DNA from: Proteobacteria bacterium ST_bin16
Lineage (GTDB): Bacteria > Pseudomonadota > Gammaproteobacteria > Burkholderiales > Nitrosomonadaceae
NCBI GenBank assembly: GCA_002083595.1
Contig: MSXT01000014.1
Location: 1-39,866, forward strand
Reading direction: 5' to 3'
Length of the DNA stretch: 39,866 nt
Below the pieces are notes generated by a model. It made no database searches. It saw nothing but the letters and a program-made list of their open reading frames with translations, and was not told the DNA's origin. Numbering within the stretch: position 1 is the first letter of the stretch; each line of letters begins with the position of its first letter. A program made the position numbers and the translations under genes. Positions 16,944 to 25,117 of the stretch are shown piece by piece.

Positions 16944-18320
16944 TTAAAACGGCAATTGCGCATCGGGCTTGGCTTGCAGGATATTGCGGCGGAAATCTTC
17001 CTGGATACGTTTCAAGGCTGCGTCATTATCAGCTTCAAAGCGCAAGACCACCACCGGTGTGGTGTTGGAAGCGCGCGCCAGACCGAAGCCGTCGGGGTAT
17101 TCCACCCGTAGACCGTCGGTGGTGATGATCTGTTTCGGGTTATCGAACACGGCGTTTTTCTGCAATTGCACAATCAGTGCGTGATTTTCGCCTTCCGCCG
17201 TGCGTACCTGCAATTCCGGTGTGTTGAGACTGTCGGGAAGGTTTTTCAACGTGGCGGTGATGTCCTGTTCGCGGCTCAGCAGTTCCAGCAAACGCGCCCC
17301 GGCATATAAGCCGTCGTCGAAGCCGTACCAGCGTTCTTTAAAGAACAAGTGGCCGCTCATTTCTCCGGCTAACAACGCTTTTTCCTCGATGAGCTTGGAT
17401 TTGATGAACGAATGCCCGGTTTTCCACATCACCGGCGTACCGCCGTGCTGGCTGATCCACGGCGCCAGATTGCGCGTGCATTTCACGTCAAAAATGACTT
17501 TTCCACCGGGATTGCGCGACAACACATCGGCGGCAAACAACATCAGCTGGCGGTCAGCGTTGATGATATGGCCATCCTTGGTAACAATGCCGAGCCGGTC
17601 CCCGTCGCCGTCGAATGCCAAACCGATTTCCGCATCGCTGTTTTTTAGCGCTTGAATCACATCGTTCAAGTTCTCAGGTACCGATGGATCGGGGTGGTGA
17701 TTGGGGAAGTTGCCGTCCACGTCGCAAAATAACTCGCTTACTTGGCAACCCAATTCGCGATAGAGCGCCGGTGCATACGCGCCTGCTACGCCGTTGCCGC
17801 AATCGACCACGATTTTGAGCGGACGCGCCAATTTGATATCGCCGGTGATTCGTTTGCGATACGCGTCGGCAATTGCGTGTTCGGAATAGTTGCCCGCGCC
17901 GTCGGTCAGGTCGCTGTTTTCGATGCGTAAGCGCAGTGCTTGGATGGTGTCTGCCGCCAAAGTCTGGCCGCCCAGCACGATTTTAAAGCCGTTGTATTCG
18001 GGCGGATTATGACTGCCGGTGACCATGACGCCGGAATATTGACATAATTCGTGCGCGGCAAAATACAGCATCGGCGTTGCCACCATACCAACATCCACCA
18101 CATCGATACCGCTTTTGCGGATACCGCGCGCCAGTGCTTGGGATAACTCGGTTCCGGATAACCGGCCATCGCGGCCGATGGCAATCGCGGTCAGATTCCT
18201 GGCGCGTGCTTCGGAGCCGATGGCGTGGCCGATTTTTTCCACGTTTTCCGCGGTGATCGTTTTGCCGACGATACCGCGAATATCATAAGCCTTGAAAATT
18301 TCATGAGGAATTACTTGCAT
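16944..18320 (-). CDS. Phosphomannomutase/phosphoglucomutase
   Basis: 458 residues, the AlgC/ManB type of alpha-D-phosphohexomutase. The phosphoserine loop is MVTGSHNPPEYNGFK (about residues 100-114), the metal-binding loop is FDGDGDRLGIV (about 240-250), the sugar-binding loop is GEMSGHLFF (about 325-333), and the phosphate loop is RASNTTPVVVLRFE near the C-terminus. It converts hexose 6-phosphates to 1-phosphates for lipopolysaccharide and exopolysaccharide precursors. It lies just upstream of nadE. The exact sugar preference cannot be read from the sequence; dual use of mannose and glucose is common in this group. Confidence 0.93.
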   Translation of the reverse strand: MQVIPHEIFKAYDIRGIVGKTITAENVEKIGHAIGSEARARNLTAIAIGRDGRLSGTELSQALARGIRKSGIDVVDVGMVATPMLYFAAHELCQYSGVMVTGSHNPPEYNGFKIVLGGQTLAADTIQALRLRIENSDLTDGAGNYSEHAIADAYRKRITGDIKLARPLKIVVDCGNGVAGAYAPALYRELGCQVSELFCDVDGNFPNHHPDPSVPENLNDVIQALKNSDAEIGLAFDGDGDRLGIVTKDGHIINADRQLMLFAADVLSRNPGGKVIFDVKCTRNLAPWISQHGGTPVMWKTGHSFIKSKLIEEKALLAGEMSGHLFFKERWYGFDDGLYAGARLLELLSREQDITATLKNLPDSLNTPELQVRTAEGENHALIVQLQKNAVFDNPKQIITTDGLRVEYPDGFGLARASNTTPVVVLRFEADNDAALKRIQEDFRRNILQAKPDAQLPF

Positions 18321-18430
18321 AATTTAATCGATCCAGAAGAAAGGTTATTGATAAAACGCGGTGAATCGTTATTGATCGAATGACAATTTATCATCGGAAC
18401 GCAAGTTTCCGCAGAAATTAACCGGTTACA

Positions 18431-18634
18431 TTAGTGATGACCCGCAACCGCACCGCCTTTCAGTGTGTAATGCGTGCCGCAGTAGGGACACAGTGCTTCG
18501 CCGGTAGCTTCGATGGGCAGGAAAACCCGCGGGTGGGAATTCCATAACAACATGGCCGGGGTCGGGCAGTGTAATGGCAGATCGTCGGCGGTAACTTCGA
18601 TTTCCCGGGTTTTATTGTTGCTTTGTTGATTCAT
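18431..18634 (-). CDS. CHCC-type zinc-finger domain protein
   Basis: 67 residues from the ATG at 18634, chosen for the GGAG ribosome site 9 bases upstream. The zinc site is made of H (LHCPTP), its Cys, and CPYCGTHY: a CHCC zinc finger as found in the NDUFS6/complex I accessory family. It sits 26 bases downstream of ilvE, an arrangement seen in many betaproteobacteria. A role in respiratory complex assembly is possible but not shown. Confidence 0.86.
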   Translation of the reverse strand: MNQQSNNKTREIEVTADDLPLHCPTPAMLLWNSHPRVFLPIEATGEALCPYCGTHYTLKGGAVAGHH

Positions 18635-18659
18635 AGAAAATAACTCCAAAATAGCGGTA

Positions 18660-19580
18660 TTAAACTAAGGTGAGCCAATCGGTGTGATCTTGAGCCCGGC
18701 CTTTAACGCAATCAAAGAATAGGGTTTGCAGTTGCGCGGTAATTGGTCCGCGTTTGCCTGGCCCGATGATACGGTTATCCAACTCGCGGATCGGTGTGAT
18801 TTCCGCGGCAGTACCGGTGAAAAATGCCTCATCGGCACAATAGATTTCGTCGCGCGTAATGCGTTTCTCGATCACGGGAATGCCCAGCTCCGCAGCTAAT
18901 TCGATGATCGAAGCGCGCGTGATGCCTTCCAGGCAGGAGGTTAAGTCCGGCGTGTAGAGCTTGCCTTGTTTGACGATGAAAATATTTTCTCCCGAACCTT
19001 CGGCCACATAGCCTTCCACGTCCAGCAGCAAGGCTTCGTCGTAACCGTTCAGTGCTACTTCCTGATTGGCCAGAATCGAATTGGCGTAAGTGGTGACCGA
19101 TTTGGCGCGGCACATGTTGATGTTGACATGGTGCCGGGTGAAAGACGAGGTTTTCACGCGGATGCCGTTTTCCAGCGCTTCCGGTCCTAAATACGTTCCC
19201 CATGACCAAGCGGCAATGGCGACATGCACTGATAACGTTCGAGCGGAAAGCCCCATCGCCTCCGCGCCATAAAACGCGATCGGACGGATATACGCGGACG
19301 ACAGTTTGTTTTGTTTCACCACATCGCGCTGCGCTTGCATGATGGTGGCCTTGTCGTAAGGAATTTTCATCATGAAAATATGCGCTGAATTAAATAAGCG
19401 GTCGGTATGTTCCTGTAACCGGAAAATCGCCGCGCCCTGCGCGGTTTCATACGCGCGCAATCCTTCAAAAACACCCAAACCATAATGCAACGTGTGTGTT
19501 AGTACATGCGTATTGGCATCCCGCCAGGGAACCATTTTCCCGCCATACCAGATTACACCGTCACGGTCAGCCATTGACAT
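18660..19580 (-). CDS. ilvE: Branched-chain amino acid aminotransferase
   Basis: 306 residues, fold-type IV PLP enzyme that transaminates the 2-keto acids of leucine, isoleucine and valine. The N-terminal DGVIWYGGKMVPW and LHYGLGVFEGLRAY are typical; the PLP lysine is K160 (CRAKSVTTYANS), followed by GYDEALLLDVEGYVAEGSGENIF. The start at 19580 is supported by GGGAG 7 bases upstream. It is followed closely by the zinc-finger gene. It complements ilvD at the left edge, and is distinct from the dat-type paralogue at 5298-6167, which has D-amino-acid motifs. Confidence 0.95.
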   Translation of the reverse strand: MSMADRDGVIWYGGKMVPWRDANTHVLTHTLHYGLGVFEGLRAYETAQGAAIFRLQEHTDRLFNSAHIFMMKIPYDKATIMQAQRDVVKQNKLSSAYIRPIAFYGAEAMGLSARTLSVHVAIAAWSWGTYLGPEALENGIRVKTSSFTRHHVNINMCRAKSVTTYANSILANQEVALNGYDEALLLDVEGYVAEGSGENIFIVKQGKLYTPDLTSCLEGITRASIIELAAELGIPVIEKRITRDEIYCADEAFFTGTAAEITPIRELDNRIIGPGKRGPITAQLQTLFFDCVKGRAQDHTDWLTLV

Positions 19581-19685
19581 TCAGGAACTCCCGATAAAAT
19601 TCTTAAAAGCCGTATTCTAACTTATTTTTGGCGTGCCGTTGAAACATGCCCGTCCTTGAAACAACGAATATCTCGACTCATGTGT

Positions 19686-19706
19686 GGCAATTTGCCGCAT
19701 TGCTAA
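19686..19706 (+). repeat. 21-base intergenic repeat, copy 1
   Basis: GGCAATTTGCCGCATTGCTAA recurs at 23900-23920 with one mismatch. The first 11 bases form a perfect palindrome around a central T. It lies 106 bases upstream of ilvE and between divergent genes. Confidence 0.6.
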
Positions 19707-19869
19707 TGGCAAGGTTCCGTCTGATAATTTTAAGCCATTGCATGGACGGTAATTTTTGAATCAATAGCGCGTCACCTCGGTTTTGCTTTAATTTCTCCAA
19801 TTACCCGCAGATCTACTTCACCACGCCCAATCCAATAATCACTATAGCGCGTTGGAGGCGCTTATTACT

Positions 19870-20205
19870 ATGTTACTAAAATCAGCTATTCATAGTGCAT
19901 TACCCATCATTGTGCTGTTAGGGGTTATTCAACCCGATGCGTTCGCGCATACGGTGATCGATCCGTCCCAGGTTACGGAAGGTAAACAATCGAATAATCA
20001 CACGGTAATTACACACGGTTGCGGCGATGCCGCTGTCATCGGCTAGAGTGTTGTCATACCGGATGGGATCGATTCTTCCATCGTGGCCAATGGCAATCCA
20101 CATGCCGGACCACTCAGCGATTTCCTGCAAAATTGGGGAGGAATCATATTTGTACAGGATCGCTCATTATTTAGGGAAGTTCTGTTCAAAATTATTGCTA
20201 ACTAG
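19870..20205 (+). pseudogene. Small exported protein gene interrupted by an amber codon
   Basis: From the ATG at 19870 the frame encodes a signal peptide (LLKSAIHSALPIIVLLGVIQPDAFA) and AHTVIDPSQVTEGKQSNNHTV, then HGCGDAAVIG, and meets TAG at 20044-20046. Immediately after it, in the same frame, a plausible protein continues (SVVIPDGIDSSIVANGNPHAG ... to TAG at 20203). The whole would be about 111 residues. The start of the mature chain with an N-terminal His and the HGCG motif resembles copper-associated YcnI/DUF1775 proteins, but the resemblance is slight. Because the downstream part has not drifted, the stop looks recent. Translation of the first half alone, or read-through, cannot be excluded. 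Confidence 0.6.
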
Positions 20206-20260
20206 AAAAACAAAACCCCACCACTAAGGACGAGGTAGTTTGGAATGAAGCTAAATCAGA

Positions 20261-20812
20261 TTAAGCGTTTTCTTTTCTGCGACGTGTCATGAAACCCAGT
20301 AATCCTAAACCTGCCAATAGCATGGCGTAGGTTTCTGGTTCTGGGACAACTGCAACGCTCCATGCCATCCCACCCTCTCCGCAGCAGTCGGCAGTCACTT
20401 CTAGTGAAAACGAGTGAAGTCCAGGATGAAGTAAGCCTGTATAAGAACCATGGAACAGGCCGGCGCCATTGACACCATTATTGGGCATGTGGGCAAAAGT
20501 CCAGGGTGTAAAAACACCATCCAATATTAACCCAAAAGCATCGCCAGGTATGCCCCAATCATCCGCAGTTATTGTCACTATGAAATGGTCATGGCGGCCA
20601 TCATAGGGGATATCAAAAGAATTTGTAAAATCACCACCGCCGAAACTTAGATCTATAAGTGTGCCAGGACCAGAATAATCCCAAAGACCAGCACCGGATA
20701 TAGTCATTTGATAACTTGGAATAAATTCTGCCTGTGTTGTGGTAACAAATGTACCACACAAAACAACGGCTACTAATTGTGCAAGAATTTTTCTTTTCAA
20801 TTCGAATATCAT
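20261..20812 (-). CDS. PEP-CTERM sorted exported protein
   Basis: 183 residues from the ATG at 20812, supported by AAAGGG 9 bases upstream. It has an N-terminal signal peptide (to about TTTQA), a beta-rich extracellular part with GPGTLIDLSFGGGDF, and the sorting tail: VPEPETYAMLLAGLGLLGF followed by TRRRKENA. Such tails are recognised by exosortase (EpsH/XrtA) in exopolysaccharide-producing Gram-negative bacteria; no exosortase gene is in the window. The function of the mature domain is unknown. The IS5-family element lies 146 bases upstream and may have separated it from regulatory DNA. Confidence 0.88.
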   Translation of the reverse strand: MIFELKRKILAQLVAVVLCGTFVTTTQAEFIPSYQMTISGAGLWDYSGPGTLIDLSFGGGDFTNSFDIPYDGRHDHFIVTITADDWGIPGDAFGLILDGVFTPWTFAHMPNNGVNGAGLFHGSYTGLLHPGLHSFSLEVTADCCGEGGMAWSVAVVPEPETYAMLLAGLGLLGFMTRRRKENA

Positions 20813-20953
20813 TATTAACATCCCTTTAAAATAAATTGTACTAGTGATTAATATCCAGGCCACTTGTAGGAAACCTCCGCTGAGGATAAGGCATTGGAAT
20901 GCCCTATGCTATGCTTAATTAACCGTGATGTATATGGGAATGTTCCCCTTCTT

Positions 20954-20957
20954 CTAG
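20954..20957 (+). repeat. Target-site duplication CTAG (left)
   Basis: CTAG directly before the left inverted repeat, matched by CTAG at 21767-21770; fits the YTAR target preference of IS5 elements. Confidence 0.75.
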
Positions 20958-21766
20958 GGCCTGTTAACACAATCTAAGCGCTTCGACGATGAAGGCGAAG
21001 TGGATGAAGGGGATGAAGGGGATGAAGACGACATCGAGCTTATCGAACCTGGAGAAGATGCGGCGAAATCCCTTGAGTCTTCTGAACAATCGTTCGATCT
21101 CGTTGCGCTTTCTGTACATGGCACGGTTGTATTCCCAAGGCGACAAACGATTAGCCTTGGGCGGAACAACCGGGATGTAACCTAAATCTAGCGCCAGTTG
21201 GCGGGTTTGGTCGCCCTCATAAGCGCGATCCATCAGCAGATAGGTGGGCGTATTGACGGGACCGAGGGAAAGCAAAAGCTGCCTGCCCTCAGGCGCATCG
21301 TGGGCGTGACCAAGTGAGAGGGCGAAGCTTATGGTTGTTCTGGAATCTGCGGCAACCAGATGAATTTGGGTGGTTCATCCACCTCGGGATTTTCCGATGG
21401 ATTGCGGGCCGTTTTTTTAATGCACCCTTACCGTCGGGATGGACTTTGATACTGGTACTGTCCAGCGAAACAGCTTCAATACGGATACGGATGATCTGCT
21501 GATGCTGGAGTTGCCCAAATACATGACTCAAGACACCACTCTTTACCCAGCGATTCAGCGGGTATAGATGGTATGCCAGTTGCCGAAGCGTTTGGGCAGC
21601 CCTCGCCACTTGCAGCCATGCGCGGCAACGTAAAGAATGGCATTGAGAACTTGCAGATTGGAATGGCTGACGTTGCCACGTTGACGCGGCAGGCAGTGTT
21701 CGATCTGTTGGTATTGAGTTTCGGTGATTTCCATCACCAAATTATATCAAATAGCGTTAACAGGCC
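20958..21766 (-). mobile_element. IS5-family insertion sequence, decayed
   Basis: An 809-base element bounded by 11-base perfect inverted repeats (GGCCTGTTAAC at 20958-20968 and its complement at 21756-21766) and a CTAG duplication. It contains one transposase gene on the minus strand, now broken. The intact target duplication shows it arrived as a unit and has not recombined since. Confidence 0.9.
20964..21734 (-). pseudogene. IS5-family transposase, frameshifted
   Basis: DDE transposase in three frames. The N-terminal part (MEITETQYQQIEHCLPRQRG ... FGNWHTIYTR) ends at a TGA at 21555, where one base appears to be missing before the expected AspNRW-like segment. The second frame (LYPLNRWVKSGVLSHVF ... 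VSLDSTSIKVHPDGKGALKK) holds the first catalytic Asp; a run of seven As at its end breaks the frame again. The third frame has a TGA where RGGW is expected, then runs to the end (LMDRAYEGDQTRQLALDLG ... KRNEIERLFRRLKGFRRIF) with the second Asp and the Glu. Poly-A frameshifting is used by some IS5 relatives, but the nonsense codon makes activity unlikely. Confidence 0.88.
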
Positions 21767-21770
21767 CTAG
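21767..21770 (+). repeat. Target-site duplication CTAG (right)
   Basis: Right copy of the 4-base duplication flanking the IS5-family element. Confidence 0.75.
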
Positions 21771-21884
21771 TCAGGACGCGGCGCTGCTGTTAACCGGGGT
21801 TAATGCGGCGATGGATTTGATATGAACGCGTGCTTCGCAGCATACCCATGATTTGCACCAGCTCGATGGAGCATTCGGCTTTTT

Positions 21885-22937
21885 ATGGCGCCTAACGAAA
21901 TTCCGCATACAGCAACGCTGGAAATCACAACCTCACGCCAACTGTTACCGTGGTTGGCAGAGCAAAAGATCTCTATCGCGTTGACGACATACCAGATTGG
22001 CAAACTGTATTTTATCGGTCTGAAGCCCGACAATGCGCTTTCGGTGTTTGAACGCAGTTTTAATCGCTGCATGGGACTGTGCACGACACCGAATGGTTTG
22101 TACATGAGCAGTTTGTATCAGATCTGGCGCTTTGAAAATATCTTCGAACCTGGGCAGCAGCAGGATGGTTACGACCGGCTATACGTGCCGCAAGTAGGTT
22201 ACACCACCGGCGATCTGGATATCCACGATATAGCCGTGGATCGCAATGGCCGGCTGGTGTTCGTCAACACGTTGTTTGGCTGCTTGGCGGCATTGAGCGA
22301 AGCGCATAGCTTTAAACCGCTGTGGCAACCCGCCTTCATCAGTAAGCTGGCGGCGGAAGATCGCTGTCACCTGAATGGCTTGGCGATGCGGGATGGTGAA
22401 CCGGCGTATGTCACCGCGGTTGGCCGTTCCGATGTTGCCGATGGCTGGCGTGAACACCGTGCCGATGGTGGTGTTGTGATCGATGTGAATAGCAACGAGA
22501 TCGTGTGTTCCGGGTTGTCGATGCCGCATTCTCCGCGGTGGCATAACGGCAAGTTATGGCTGCTCAATTCCGGCACCGGGGATTTCGGCTATGTCAATCT
22601 GCAAACAGGACAGTTTGAACCGGTTTGTTTTTGTCCTGGCTATATGCGCGGACTCAGCTTTCATGGTGATTTCGCCTTAATTGGAATATCCAAACCACGC
22701 CACAATAAAACTTTCAGCGGCTTAGCGCTGGATGCGAATCTTAAGTCCCGGCATGCCGAAGCGCGCTGCGGCATTCAGATCGTGGATTTGCGCACGGGGG
22801 ATGTAGTACACTGGCTGCGCATGGAAGGCGTGGTTGAAGAACTGTACGATGTAGTTGTACTGCCGGGTGTGCGGCGCCCAATGGCGCTGGGTTTCAAAAC
22901 CGATGAAATTCGCCGGGTATTGAGTATTGAAGTTTAG
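21885..22937 (+). CDS. TIGR03032-like protein of unknown function
   Basis: 350 residues, cytoplasmic (no signal peptide). The pattern FERSFNRCMGLCTTPNGLYMSSLYQIWRFEN, then VDRNGRLVFVNTLFGCLAAL, LNGLAMRDGEPAYVTAVGRSD and SMPHSPRWHNGKLWLLNSGTG is that of the TIGR03032 family, beta-propeller-like proteins often found near polysaccharide or peptide-modifying genes. No catalytic role is established. It starts 115 bases to the right of the IS element, so its promoter region may have been altered by the insertion. The stop overlaps the convergent GpsA-like gene end by 4 bases. Confidence 0.82.
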   Translation: MAPNEIPHTATLEITTSRQLLPWLAEQKISIALTTYQIGKLYFIGLKPDNALSVFERSFNRCMGLCTTPNGLYMSSLYQIWRFENIFEPGQQQDGYDRLYVPQVGYTTGDLDIHDIAVDRNGRLVFVNTLFGCLAALSEAHSFKPLWQPAFISKLAAEDRCHLNGLAMRDGEPAYVTAVGRSDVADGWREHRADGGVVIDVNSNEIVCSGLSMPHSPRWHNGKLWLLNSGTGDFGYVNLQTGQFEPVCFCPGYMRGLSFHGDFALIGISKPRHNKTFSGLALDANLKSRHAEARCGIQIVDLRTGDVVHWLRMEGVVEELYDVVVLPGVRRPMALGFKTDEIRRVLSIEV

Positions 22938-23851
22938 TTCTGCGGTGGGTGTTGAGAAGCTTGTTTGAAGTAATCATCAAATTTTGACCGGACATTGTGC
23001 GGATTTTGCACGATTTCGCCGATCAGTTGAAAAAGCCGGTAATTTTGCGTATTCAGCAACCGGTGCTGTTTAATCATCTTGAGGGTATGTGGACCTTCGC
23101 CTGAAATACTATCCGTTTCTTCCCGCGCCAGTTTGCGGCCCAGCTCATGATGGTGCGAGCTTTCGCTGGTGGCGGTGGTGATCAAGTCCCCTAATCCCGC
23201 CAAGCGGTACGGGCTGGCGGCTTGACCGCCCATGACCTGCGCGATTTGACTTAATTCTTGCAAAGCTGCCGTTGCCAAATAACCGCGCACGTTATCACCG
23301 AGTTTGAGTTCATCGGCCATGCCGAACGCCATTGCGTACACATTTTTTAAGATCACCGCCCAACTGATACCGGCGATGTCAAACGTGTGCTCAATATACA
23401 ACTTGGTGTGATTAAAACACGCTTGCATGATATGAAATGCAGCAAGATCGTGGCAGCCCAATTGCGCAAATGCATACCGGCCTGCGCGGATTTCCTCGGA
23501 AATCATCGGACCATACAGAAGCCCATACGATTGATGCGCAGGCAGGTTTTCTGCAAAAATTTGCGCTGCGGTTTTGCCGGATTCATCGAGTCCCTTGGCG
23601 ATACTGACGCACAAGCAGGTTTTTTTCAGTAACGGCGCGATGCGTAGAATCACCTCGCGATGCGGATTGACCGGCAGGCAGAACAATACGATGTCCGCAA
23701 GCGGCCCGCTTTGTTCCAGCGTAGCGTAAGAATAATCGTTCCGTGGAAATTTCTCCCAAATCGCGAATGTGTGCCGGTCCTTGAGCAGATATTCCAGCGC
23801 ATGCCCCATTTCGCCGTGACCGAGGATGAGAATATTTAATGATGTTGTCAT
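22934..23851 (-). CDS. GpsA-like NAD(P)-dependent dehydrogenase, divergent
   Basis: 305 residues with the glycerol-3-phosphate dehydrogenase layout: an N-terminal Rossmann fold (ILGHGEMGHALEYLL), a central YGPMISEEI in place of the usual GPxFAxE, the catalytic lysine in AVILKNVYAMAFGMADELKLGDN, and GDLITTATSESSHHHELGRKL. In typical GpsA the last segment reads SRNR, where the Arg-Asn pair binds NAD and substrate; here it is His-His. The enzyme is therefore probably a paralogue with a shifted substrate, not the main GpsA. A 21-base repeat shared with the ilvE upstream region lies 49 bases before its start. Confidence 0.75.
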   Translation of the reverse strand: MTTSLNILILGHGEMGHALEYLLKDRHTFAIWEKFPRNDYSYATLEQSGPLADIVLFCLPVNPHREVILRIAPLLKKTCLCVSIAKGLDESGKTAAQIFAENLPAHQSYGLLYGPMISEEIRAGRYAFAQLGCHDLAAFHIMQACFNHTKLYIEHTFDIAGISWAVILKNVYAMAFGMADELKLGDNVRGYLATAALQELSQIAQVMGGQAASPYRLAGLGDLITTATSESSHHHELGRKLAREETDSISGEGPHTLKMIKQHRLLNTQNYRLFQLIGEIVQNPHNVRSKFDDYFKQASQHPPQN

Positions 23852-23899
23852 AAATTAATTGATACTTTTGAGTGATTCTTACAGCAATTGCTTGAGTGC

Positions 23900-23920
23900 G
23901 GCAATTTACCGCATTGCTAA
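23900..23920 (+). repeat. 21-base intergenic repeat, copy 2
   Basis: GGCAATTTACCGCATTGCTAA, 20 of 21 bases identical to 19686-19706. Like copy 1 it sits between divergent genes, upstream of a minus-strand gene. Confidence 0.6.
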
Positions 23921-24077
23921 CGATTACATTTTCATTAACAATAAATTGAGTAAGCTAGGTTAACGGTAAATATTTCTGTCCGGTTTTTTATGAATCTTTT
24001 TTAAGCAAATTACAAGCTGCCTTGCCACTATGATCGCACAAAAAATTAATGCAACCCATATACTGAAAAATCAATGT

Positions 24078-24947
24078 ATGGCGCTTACCTTTCAACAACA
24101 GACTTCCATTATTCAGCTCATGCTGGCTATGTTTAATACGGCGCCAGGCGCGTCGAATCTGATGTTTCTTGGCTCGTTGTTGCAGAGTGGCCAATCCTTG
24201 GCAGGTCTGGCGCAATCGCTGACGGAAAGTTCTCTATTCTTCGACCGGCAGTATGCCGCGTATTTGAAGCCGGATGAGTTTGCGGCTAAGTTTGTTAACG
24301 ATCTGGTGGGTGACCGGGTGTCGACTGGCGATAGAAGCCTTGTCATTGATTATATGACGCACCGGATGATCGCCGGTGCCACTCAAGGAGAGCTGATCGC
24401 AGAACTCTTGAGTATCTTATCGCCCATCCCGGCTTCGAATCCCAATTGGGGTAAAGCCGCCTCGCATCACAATGCCCGGAATGCAACCAAAGTCATAACG
24501 CATCTGCTCGGAAGCACCTTTACACCAGCCAATATCGCGGTAGTGGTCGATTATATGCTGGCGCAAATGGCGGCCGGTAAAACTTTCGGCGAAATGATCG
24601 TGTGGGCTATCGACACAGTGACTGGCGTCGATCATGACAATGTGGTGTGGGGAAATGCAGCCGTACTTCTCAACAATCGCATCGAAGTTTCAAAATATTA
24701 CTCGGTCGATAAAGCCGGTACTACGATCGATAGAGCGGCTATGCGGCAAATTCTGGCGAAAGTGACGGTCGATACCGTCACGGTTGCCGCTGCCAAAACG
24801 ACCATCGATCATTTACTGAGCAATGACAACGATTTTTCCAATGATGCCGGTGATGACTTTCAAGTCGATAAAGTGCTGGTGATTAAGAAGAATAACGTAT
24901 TGCCCATGCCGCAGGGAACAGCAAAAAGGACCAAACTAATGGTTTAA
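24078..24947 (+). CDS. Possible S-layer/RTX-type surface protein module
   Basis: 289 residues from the ATG at 24078 (MALTFQQQTSI); the frame extends back to 24030, but neither start has a clear ribosome site. There is no signal peptide and no transmembrane helix. The chain is helical with repeated DYM(L/T)xxM(I/A)AG segments (VIDYMTHRMIAGATQGE and VVDYMLAQMAAGKTFGE), followed by WGNAAVLLNNRIEVSKYYSVD. That last motif occurs in N-terminal regions of large secreted calcium-binding or S-layer-like proteins exported by type I systems, but here the protein stops about 70 residues later with no glycine-rich repeats. It may be a stand-alone module or a shortened gene. Function unknown. Confidence 0.6.
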   Translation: MALTFQQQTSIIQLMLAMFNTAPGASNLMFLGSLLQSGQSLAGLAQSLTESSLFFDRQYAAYLKPDEFAAKFVNDLVGDRVSTGDRSLVIDYMTHRMIAGATQGELIAELLSILSPIPASNPNWGKAASHHNARNATKVITHLLGSTFTPANIAVVVDYMLAQMAAGKTFGEMIVWAIDTVTGVDHDNVVWGNAAVLLNNRIEVSKYYSVDKAGTTIDRAAMRQILAKVTVDTVTVAAAKTTIDHLLSNDNDFSNDAGDDFQVDKVLVIKKNNVLPMPQGTAKRTKLMV

Positions 24948-25117
24948 TCATGCATGTTCGAGTTTCCTGCCGGAAACTTTCCACCTGAATTAATCCGGAA
25001 TTCACTTACTTTTCCAGCGAAGAAAAGAATTTTCCGGTTCAAACTTTGGTACTATTTGCACACAGCATTCCACTTGAAAGAGTGCTGTCTGATCGGTTGT
25101 TATAAGGTAAATAGTCC

